From positions 1 through 9,500 of the forward strand of contig JAESUD010000212.1 of assembly GCA_016763335.1 (NCBI GenBank): a stretch of DNA of 9,500 nucleotides, in the 5' to 3' direction. The position numbers were made by a program, and so were the translations under genes. This DNA comes from Emcibacteraceae bacterium. Lineage in GTDB: Bacteria; Pseudomonadota; Alphaproteobacteria; Sphingomonadales; Emcibacteraceae. Position 1 is the stretch's first letter, and each line of letters opens with the position of its first letter. The notes beneath the pieces are model-generated. The model saw nothing but the letters and a program-made list of their open reading frames with translations, searched no databases and was not told the origin of the DNA. Positions 1-5,902 of the stretch are shown here, piece after piece.

Positions 1-1107
1 GCCGGGAATAACATTGTTGCTTTTCTGAAAATCAGCCATTTGGCCAACACTCATAAGACCAGCATGATTATCTTTATGCCCAGCAAGCGGCAAACCCATT
101 CCTTTAACGGTATAGGCAATGAAGCATTGCGGTTGTTCATCATCTCCCGCTTCGGCAAAGGCACTGGTTAATGTTTCAAGATCATGGCCGCCTAGGTTGG
201 TCATTACTTCTGCCAACGCTGCATCATCATGGCTGTCTAGAAACTCGCCAATACCGCTGACGCCTTTTAAATCACTTTTAAGACTACTGCGCCATTCCGC
301 ACCACCCTGATAGGTCAGTGCCGAATATACCTGATTAGGACAGTTATCAATCCAGTTTAAGATAGCCTCGCCCGCTGGCCCTTCTTTTGCCGCTTGTAAC
401 TTGCGACCATATTTCAAGGTTGAAACATTCCAGCCCAAGCTATCAAAAACACCGCTGATCCGCTCAAACAAGGCATCATCAACAACAGCATCAAGACTTT
501 GGCGGTTATAATCAATAACCCACCACAGGTTTCTCGCCTGATGTTTCCAGCCTTCAAGCAGTCCTTCAAAAATATTACCTTCATCAAATTCTGCATCACC
601 GGCAAGCGCAATCATTCGGCCCATGGATTGTTCCCCGTTCAACTTATGATCAAACATATAATCCTGCACGATGGTATTAAATAAAGTCGCGGCAACACCC
701 ATACCCACTGAACCAGTGGAAAAGTCCACATCGGTAGTATCTTTGGTCATCGAAGGATAGGATTGAGCCCCGCCAAACGCCCTGAAATTCAACATTTTTT
801 CTTTAGTTTGCCGGTCCATTAAATACATGATCGCATGCATAATTGGCGAAGCGTGTGGCTTAACCGCAATTCTATCTTCTGCGCGTAATGTATGAAAATA
901 AAGCGCCGTCATTATGGTCGCGAGCGAAGAGCTGGATGCTTGATGGCCGCCAATTTTCAAGCCATCACGCGAAGGGCGTAAGTGATTGGCATTATGGATC
1001 ATATAGCTGGCGAGCCACAGGACTTTTTTCTCAAGCAGCTTTAATGTATCCAGATCAGCTTTCGATGCAGTTGTAACAATGGATTTTTTAGGAGCTTGAG
1101 CGTTCAT
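1..1107 (-). CDS. Thiamin-diphosphate enzyme, transketolase / pyruvate dehydrogenase E1-like, N-terminal part (runs off left edge)
   Basis: I translated this frame by hand: it is open for 369 codons from ATG at 1105-1107 to base 1 with no stop, so it is a partial gene and not a broken one. The ThDP/Mg-binding region begins with GDAEFDEGN (residues 170-178) and ends at DYNRQSLD (199-206), the spacing expected of the GDG-x(~26)-N motif, with Ala for the second Gly. GGHQASSSS (53-61) and STGSVGMGV (130-138) match the cofactor-binding loops of transketolase and homodimeric pyruvate dehydrogenase E1 (AceE). The DEG and NRQSLD wording is closer to AceE. AceE-size proteins have about 750-890 residues, so the pyrimidine-binding and C-terminal domains lie outside. 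A Shine-Dalgarno GAGGT (1113-1117) sits 5 bases before the start. It is the last gene of the minus-strand run, after a 69-base gap. The substrate is unknown: a 2-oxo acid or ketose-type donor is likely, and a true pyruvate dehydrogenase role is not shown. Confidence 0.82.
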   Translation of the reverse strand, partial: MNAQAPKKSIVTTASKADLDTLKLLEKKVLWLASYMIHNANHLRPSRDGLKIGGHQASSSSLATIMTALYFHTLRAEDRIAVKPHASPIMHAIMYLMDRQTKEKMLNFRAFGGAQSYPSMTKDTTDVDFSTGSVGMGVAATLFNTIVQDYMFDHKLNGEQSMGRMIALAGDAEFDEGNIFEGLLEGWKHQARNLWWVIDYNRQSLDAVVDDALFERISGVFDSLGWNVSTLKYGRKLQAAKEGPAGEAILNWIDNCPNQVYSALTYQGGAEWRSSLKSDLKGVSGIGEFLDSHDDAALAEVMTNLGGHDLETLTSAFAEAGDDEQPQCFIAYTVKGMGLPLAGHKDNHAGLMSVGQMADFQKSNNVIPG

Positions 1108-1125
1108 AATTTACCTCGAATAAAT

Positions 1126-1149
1126 AAAAGTTACCAATGAGTAACATTT
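1126..1149. promoter_or_regulatory. Inverted repeat upstream of the thiamin-enzyme gene (operator or weak hairpin)
   Basis: GTTAC (1130-1134) and GTAAC (1141-1145) form a 5-bp inverted repeat around a 6-base centre, flanked by AAAA on the left and TTTT on the right, so four more pairs form if one base on each side is skipped. It lies in the 69-base gap (1108-1176) between the PLP-enzyme stop and the thiamin-enzyme start. On the minus strand a TTGGCA (1161-1166) lies just upstream as a possible -35, but no convincing -10 is visible. Either a dimeric repressor site or a weak AT-rich terminator/attenuator fits; the stem is short and GC-poor, which favours an operator. Confidence 0.35.
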
Positions 1150-1176
1150 TTATTCTAACTTGCCAAGACTTATAAT

Positions 1177-2316
1177 TTACGCCAATAATTTTTTATTTTT
1201 AGCCAATCCATCAATCACAGCATCGATATCATCATTATTATTATAAAAATGTGCTGATATGCGCAAGTTTCCGCTACGACACGAAGCAACAATGCCTTCT
1301 TCCGTCAATTTTTCCACCAATGCAAATTCATCCGTTGATGCAACGGTAATCATGGCACCATGATTTTCGGGGTTTATTGGTGAACTAAGCTTACCGCCAA
1401 TTTCAGCAACACCTTTTTTTAGTCTTTCATTTAACGCTGAAACATGGGTGCGGATATTATTAACACCTATTTCTAAAATCATTTTTAAACCCGCTTCAAC
1501 GGCATATAAATTTGGCACAGAAGGCGTCCCTTGTTCAAACCGTCTCGCGCTTTGTGCCGGGATATTATCGTGAATTAACATGGCGTGGATATCTTCCTGT
1601 GCGAACCATCCTGTTTGAGTAGGGTTTGATTTTAAAATCAAATCTTCCCGCACATAAAGAAAGCCAACCCCGGCGGTCGATAGTAAATATTTAAGCGAAC
1701 CGCCAACGATGAAATCAACGTCCCATTCATTTACATCTATGGGCACGGCACCAACTCCCTGATAAGCATCGACCAAGATCATAGCACCTTTATTTCTGGC
1801 AATTTTCCTAATGGCAGGAATATCCGCAAGGGCACCATTTCGATAACAAACCAGCGGCACCGCAACAAGAAGGGTTTTATCATCGACCAGTCTTTCAAGA
1901 TCATCAAGATCTATCATGCCATCTTTTTCCTTAACATGAACCACTTCTGCGCCGTATTTTTTAAGCGCATGCCATGCTTGGGCCTCGGTCGGGAAAGCAA
2001 GATCAGTGGTGATAATCTTCTTACGCTTACCGGAAAAATCAAGACTGCTGGATATAGAACTTAAAGAGGCCGAAGCCGACGTGGTTACGGCAATTTCATC
2101 CGCTTTAGCCGATAAAAGTTCTGCAAATAACCCTCGCACTCGTTCCAATCGGTCACACCAGCCAATCCAGTCGGCCCCAACCTCATGACGGTCTTTAAGG
2201 TAACGTAAAAACGCAGCCTCAACCTCAAGCGAGAGGGCAGCATAAGAACAGCTATTTATATAAACCGTGTTTTTAAATATTGGGAAATGTTCCCGATAAG
2301 CGGCCATGGATTTCAT
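1177..2316 (-). CDS. Class V aminotransferase-fold PLP-dependent enzyme, substrate unknown
   Basis: A complete 379-residue protein of the cysteine desulfurase / kynureninase / isopenicillin-epimerase superfamily (fold type I). The probable Schiff-base lysine is K209 in GGSLKYLLSTAG. D183 in LVDAYQGVGAVPIDV should contact the PLP ring nitrogen. RRFEQGTPSVPN (258-269) and GNLRISAHFYNN (349-360) match the family's later conserved blocks, the second probably carrying the carboxylate-binding Arg (R352). GWF at 236-238 resembles kynureninases, but the Tyr before the active Lys is Leu208 and the His after the PLP Asp is Gln186, so a genuine kynureninase is doubtful. The Cys-bearing loop of SufS-type desulfurases (HHCAQP) is also missing. 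The start at 2314-2316 is supported by AGGAAA (2321-2326), 4 bases upstream; a second ATG three codons in lacks a well-placed site. Only 8 bases separate it from the preceding gene, so it is co-transcribed. It could be a lyase, desulfurase-like enzyme or transaminase acting on an amino acid product. Confidence 0.85.
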   Translation of the reverse strand: MKSMAAYREHFPIFKNTVYINSCSYAALSLEVEAAFLRYLKDRHEVGADWIGWCDRLERVRGLFAELLSAKADEIAVTTSASASLSSISSSLDFSGKRKKIITTDLAFPTEAQAWHALKKYGAEVVHVKEKDGMIDLDDLERLVDDKTLLVAVPLVCYRNGALADIPAIRKIARNKGAMILVDAYQGVGAVPIDVNEWDVDFIVGGSLKYLLSTAGVGFLYVREDLILKSNPTQTGWFAQEDIHAMLIHDNIPAQSARRFEQGTPSVPNLYAVEAGLKMILEIGVNNIRTHVSALNERLKKGVAEIGGKLSSPINPENHGAMITVASTDEFALVEKLTEEGIVASCRSGNLRISAHFYNNNDDIDAVIDGLAKNKKLLA

Positions 2317-2324
2317 ATTATTTC

Positions 2325-3383
2325 CTAGTAATTAATTGCCGGACTGCCGGACGGGTAAAATACCCCCATAAGAAGCATGCCATCATCATCCGTGCATTCA
2401 ACTGAATGTTCCTGACGGTGCGGCAGAAAAAGAACATCGCCGGTTTTTACTTCGGCCCATTTTGTTCCCGTCCACATGCGCCCATATCCTGTCAAAATAA
2501 CAATTGCTTCTTCATAAAGATGACGGTGCATAGCGGCGCGTGATTTTGGAAGTTGTCCGATAAATTGTGTCACTTCCATTGATTTTACTTTTTTATCGAC
2601 AAGTTCCTGGTAAAAACGGTCCGCCATAACACTGGCCGTTGCCAGATCAAATGCTACATAGCGCTCGGCATAATCGCTTTGAAATTTTGTGTCATTCTCA
2701 TCTGATACGCTTAACTCCGTTATCATTGGGCAGGCTGTCGCATAGATAACCATGTCCTGATCAGTGATAATTCTGAAAGCTTCACCGGGTCTGACATATA
2801 TGCCGGCTTCTTTTGAAACATCAAATTCGGTTCCGGCAATATCAACTTTTCCGCTGCCCGATACGAAATAAAGTATCGTATCCACACCTTTATATTCTAA
2901 CCAAGGCGTCGTTCCCGGCGATATTGTTAACTTATGAAGGCTTAATTTGGTCGCCCCATCTTGTTCAGCAATAACCGGTTGATATCTTACGGTACCTGCC
3001 ACTTGATCATTTTCTGCTAAAGGGGTTAATACATACGCACCACCATTAACCAGTGCTTTGCCGTTATCTTGCTCGACGAGTACAGAATTTTTCATTGAAA
3101 GAACTTCTTCCTCACTTGCTTCGCCATAAACATCTTCAAGATTATTATGAGCACCGTCGCAATAAGGCCCTGATTTTGTTGCCTTACAGGCACAAAGCAG
3201 CACGTCTTCATCTTTATCAGCTTTGAAAATCATAGGCAGCATATCAGTACCCTTATGCGAGCCATCACAATAAGGCTGGGTTTTACTATATTTGCAAGTA
3301 CACCAAGCGTATTTTTTACCCGCCTTAAGGCTTACGAGTATCGGTTTATTCTCAACAACATATTCCATTTTTTCTTCAGACAT
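2325..3383 (-). CDS. Two CDGSH iron-sulfur motifs fused to a bicupin
   Basis: A complete 352-residue cytosolic protein with no signal peptide or membrane segment. Two copies of the CDGSH [2Fe-2S] motif lie at the N-terminus: C28, C30, C39 and H43 (CDGSH), and C64, C66, C75 and H79 (CDGAH). Both keep the three-Cys one-His ligand set. Two cupin domains follow. The first (about 145-215) has WLEY in place of HxH and looks metal-free. The second (about 270-345) keeps a usable metal site: H286 and H288 in MHRHLYEE, E291 or E292, and H326 after GDVLFLP. Such a site occurs in dioxygenases, isomerases and lyases as well as in non-enzymes. The gene starts 4 bases after the upstream stop. Its site AGGT (3390-3393) overlaps that stop, so translation is probably coupled. 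Function is not recognised: ring-cleaving or other oxygenase is one option, while a redox or iron sensor/chaperone for the pathway is another. Confidence 0.85.
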   Translation of the reverse strand: MSEEKMEYVVENKPILVSLKAGKKYAWCTCKYSKTQPYCDGSHKGTDMLPMIFKADKDEDVLLCACKATKSGPYCDGAHNNLEDVYGEASEEEVLSMKNSVLVEQDNGKALVNGGAYVLTPLAENDQVAGTVRYQPVIAEQDGATKLSLHKLTISPGTTPWLEYKGVDTILYFVSGSGKVDIAGTEFDVSKEAGIYVRPGEAFRIITDQDMVIYATACPMITELSVSDENDTKFQSDYAERYVAFDLATASVMADRFYQELVDKKVKSMEVTQFIGQLPKSRAAMHRHLYEEAIVILTGYGRMWTGTKWAEVKTGDVLFLPHRQEHSVECTDDDGMLLMGVFYPSGSPAINY

Positions 3384-3387
3384 TATT

Positions 3388-5445
3388 TTACCTATTTTCT
3401 TTAGCTAATTTAATCAGTAAATCTGACGGCGTCCACCACCTATCACCATGTTCTTTGGCAAATTCCGTTATTCTTTTTAGGGTATAATCAAACCCTATTT
3501 GCTCTGCATAATGCAGCGGTCCGCCCTTATAACGGGGAAAGCCAAAGCCGCAGTTAAAGACCACATCGACATCGCTCTGGCGGATGGCAATGCCTTCTTC
3601 AACAATTTTAAACCCTTCATTAATTAGGGCAAAAATGCATCTTTCTTCAATTTCTTTAATGGTTATTTCGCGACGTTTAATATTATTTTCTTTAGCAAAT
3701 TTTTCGACCAGTTGTTCGATCTGCGGATTTGGTGATTTATTTCTGCCCTCATGCTTATAAAAACCGGAACCTGTTTTCTGGCCTTTTTGTCCAGACGCCA
3801 CCAATGCATCATGTATTAAAAATGCTTTTTCATCATAGCTTCCCGCCGCCATGTTTTGCCGCGCCATAACGCCAATATCAATACCCGCCATATCAAGCAT
3901 GCTGAACATACCCATTGGCATACCAAAATCATAAAGTGCATTATCAATTTGCTCAACACTGGCACCTTCAAGCAATAAAAGCCCCGCTTCGCGGCCATAA
4001 CAGGATGACATTCGGTTAGCTATAAAACCGAAACACACACCGGAAACCACTGATGTTTTGCCAATTAATTTGCCAATTTTTAATACTGTGGCAAGCACTT
4101 CCGTGGACGTTTGTTCCGTTCTGACAATTTCCAGCAACGGCATAATATGGGCAGGGCTAAAAAAATGAAGCCCAATGACATCTGCCGGGCGTGACGTGAC
4201 ATTGGCAATTTCATTGATATCAAGAAATGAAGTGTTGGTGGCAAGAATTGCCCCGGCCTTTGCCGCGTCATCCAGTTTTTTAAAGACCTGTTTTTTAATT
4301 TCTATATCTTCAAAAACCGCTTCAATAATCAGATCGGCATTTGCAAGCTTTGCATAATCACTTGCCGTGATGAGAAGCGACAATGTCTGTTCTTTTTGTT
4401 GTTCGCTCAAACGCCCTTTGCTTACGGATGATGAATATATATTGGCAATTCTTTCAAAAGCCGCTTTTTGCGCTTCCTCTGATATTTCAATCAGCGTAAC
4501 GGGAAGACCTTTATTTAAAAAATTAATGGCAATGCCGCAGCCCATAATACCGCCACCAATGACCGCCACACTATTAATTTCACGCACGGAAGTGCTCTTA
4601 TCAATTCCCGGTACTTTAAGGGCCATTCTTTCAGCAAAAAACATATGACGCTGGGCTATTGAATGGCTGCTGTTCACAAGCGTTTTAAACTGATCTCGTT
4701 CAAATTTTAGCCCCTCTTCAAACGATAATTCCGTTGCCGCTTTAACGGCATTTATCGCCGCCTTAGGCGCTATGAACCCCCGAATTCTTCTGGAAACTTT
4801 CTTTTCAAAATCACTAAAAACTTCTGTTGATGCTTTTACGTCAAGATCACTAATTCTCATAACTGGTTTGTTTTGCGTAAGAAGGTCTTGAGTAAATTCA
4901 AGCGCATCACTTTTCAAATCGCCATGGCTTATTTTATTGGCTATACCGAGTTTTTCAGCTTTCGCCGCAGAAATTGGTTTGCCGGTGACGATCATATCTA
5001 GTGCCGCCTCAACACCGATTAAGCGCGGCAATCTTTGTGTACCACCCGCGCCGGGAATAAGGCCTAAATTAACTTCCGGTAGTCCTACTTTTGCATGACT
5101 ATCCATAATGCGGTAATGACAACCAAGTGCCACTTCAAAGCCACCACCAAGTGCGGTGCCGTGCAGGGCAGCGATAAGTGGTTTATTCACCTGATCCATT
5201 TCTGCAATTAAATCAGGAAGGCTCGGATCCATCGGCGGTTTGCCAAATTCGGTAATATCGGCGCCCGCGCAAAATGTCCGGCCAGCACAAATAATAATAA
5301 TGGCGGCAACATCCTGATCCGAAGATACCTGTTTTAAAGCAACCGAAACACCGGAACGAACCGCATGCGAAAGCGCATTGACCGGTGGGTTATCAATGGT
5401 GATAACCGCAATATTTTTATTTATTTCTGTGGAAACAATTGTCAC
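3388..5445 (-). CDS. Bifunctional enoyl-CoA hydratase / 3-hydroxyacyl-CoA dehydrogenase (FadJ/FadB-like)
   Basis: A complete 685-residue beta-oxidation fusion. Residues 1-185 are a crotonase domain with oxyanion-hole segment CAGAD (59-63) and both catalytic glutamates at the usual 20-residue spacing (E104 in GGFE, E124 in GLPE). Residues about 290-470 are the NAD-binding dehydrogenase domain: GGGIMG (297-302), catalytic H427 in GLHFFSPAH, partner E439. The C-terminal dehydrogenase domains run to the end, including KTGSGFYK (557-564) and GFPRYKGGP (635-643). It should hydrate a 2-enoyl-CoA and oxidise the 3-hydroxy product with NAD. Placed behind the ring monooxygenase/reductase, it probably processes the dearomatised cyclic CoA ester or its ring-opened chain. 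The start codon is GTG (5443-5445), supported by AAAGG (5454-5458) 8 bases upstream. It follows the thioesterase gene by 11 bases and precedes the cupin gene by 4. A general fatty-acid role cannot be excluded, but the context favours a dedicated enzyme. Confidence 0.93.
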   Translation of the reverse strand: MTIVSTEINKNIAVITIDNPPVNALSHAVRSGVSVALKQVSSDQDVAAIIIICAGRTFCAGADITEFGKPPMDPSLPDLIAEMDQVNKPLIAALHGTALGGGFEVALGCHYRIMDSHAKVGLPEVNLGLIPGAGGTQRLPRLIGVEAALDMIVTGKPISAAKAEKLGIANKISHGDLKSDALEFTQDLLTQNKPVMRISDLDVKASTEVFSDFEKKVSRRIRGFIAPKAAINAVKAATELSFEEGLKFERDQFKTLVNSSHSIAQRHMFFAERMALKVPGIDKSTSVREINSVAVIGGGIMGCGIAINFLNKGLPVTLIEISEEAQKAAFERIANIYSSSVSKGRLSEQQKEQTLSLLITASDYAKLANADLIIEAVFEDIEIKKQVFKKLDDAAKAGAILATNTSFLDINEIANVTSRPADVIGLHFFSPAHIMPLLEIVRTEQTSTEVLATVLKIGKLIGKTSVVSGVCFGFIANRMSSCYGREAGLLLLEGASVEQIDNALYDFGMPMGMFSMLDMAGIDIGVMARQNMAAGSYDEKAFLIHDALVASGQKGQKTGSGFYKHEGRNKSPNPQIEQLVEKFAKENNIKRREITIKEIEERCIFALINEGFKIVEEGIAIRQSDVDVVFNCGFGFPRYKGGPLHYAEQIGFDYTLKRITEFAKEHGDRWWTPSDLLIKLAKENR

Positions 5446-5458
5446 TAATCTTGCCTTT
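5443..5458 (-). promoter_or_regulatory. Ribosome binding site and GTG start of the hydratase/dehydrogenase gene
   Basis: On the minus strand AAAGG (5454-5458) is followed by an 8-base spacer and GTG (5443-5445). No ATG precedes the conserved beta-strand start of the crotonase fold in this frame, so GTG is the natural start. The site partly overlaps the TAA stop of the upstream thioesterase gene (5457-5459), which suggests coupled translation. Confidence 0.7.
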
Positions 5459-5873
5459 ATTTCATATATTTATTCATTACTTCTTTTACATGCTCAGGAA
5501 GCGGATGGCTTTTCATGACGCCTCCTTTACCCGCGATATAAGCTAGGGTCACAATGGCCGTAAGTATTTCCTTCTCGCCCACTTTTGCCATAATATCAAC
5601 GGTAAATGATGAGCGGCCAATTTTGATAATATTTAAATACCAATCGACATAATCTTCAAGTTCGGCCGGATTTTTAAAAGTAACATTGAGATTAACTGTA
5701 GGTACGCCAAAATCGGTTTCCACAATCATTTCTTTATAGCTAAACCCGACGGCGTCACTGAAGAAGTCCTCGACGATATCATTGATCATTTCAACAAGCC
5801 GCGGATAATAAGTTATCCCTGCCGCGTCCGTTTGCCCGAAACGAATTTTACGTGTTACTTTGAATGTAGCCAT
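5457..5873 (-). CDS. Hotdog-fold acyl-CoA thioesterase (4-hydroxybenzoyl-CoA thioesterase / YbgC type)
   Basis: A complete 138-residue single hotdog domain, a normal length for the family. The signature is RFGQTDAAGITYYPR (11-25): D16 matches the catalytic Asp of 4-hydroxybenzoyl-CoA thioesterase and YbgC, followed by the AG-I-YYPR helix start. It would hydrolyse an acyl- or aryl-CoA to free acid and CoA in the cytosol. Start ATG at 5871-5873 has AAGGAA (5882-5887) 8 bases upstream. It lies 29 bases after the monooxygenase/reductase stop. In this position it could release a ring-hydroxylated aryl-CoA side product, a downstream dicarboxylic or oxo acid, or rescue CoA when the pathway stalls. 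The sequence does not choose between these. No signal peptide or extra domain is seen. Confidence 0.9.
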   Translation of the reverse strand: MATFKVTRKIRFGQTDAAGITYYPRLVEMINDIVEDFFSDAVGFSYKEMIVETDFGVPTVNLNVTFKNPAELEDYVDWYLNIIKIGRSSFTVDIMAKVGEKEILTAIVTLAYIAGKGGVMKSHPLPEHVKEVMNKYMK

Positions 5874-5902
5874 ATCCCCTGTTCCTTTAATGAATTAACC
5901 GT

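Noticed and set aside
119..1076. Several 60-65 codon open frames on both strands (119-310, 414-611, 499-684, 888-1076)
   Set aside because: They lie inside the continuous 369-codon minus-strand thiamin-enzyme frame, have no ribosome sites or family features, and are shadows.
1..1107. Left-end gene as a pseudogene because no start-to-stop frame is closed here
   Set aside because: Hand translation shows no in-frame stop and intact conserved motifs; it is only cut by the window edge.
1126..1150. Strong rho-independent terminator between the PLP and thiamin enzymes
   Set aside because: The stem is only 5 bp with two G-C pairs; flanking T-runs are suggestive but not enough, so it is recorded only as an ambiguous inverted repeat.
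1177..2316. Calling the PLP enzyme kynureninase or a cysteine desulfurase
   Set aside because: Key residues of both groups are replaced (Leu208, Gln186) or missing (the catalytic Cys loop), so only the superfamily is assigned.
4367..4648. 93-codon plus-strand open frame
   Set aside because: It lies wholly opposite the hydratase/dehydrogenase gene, over its well-conserved NAD-binding region, with no recognisable protein features.
5874..5902. Possible control element between the monooxygenase and thioesterase genes
   Set aside because: The 29 bases hold a ribosome binding site (5882-5887) and no hairpin or repeat that I can see.
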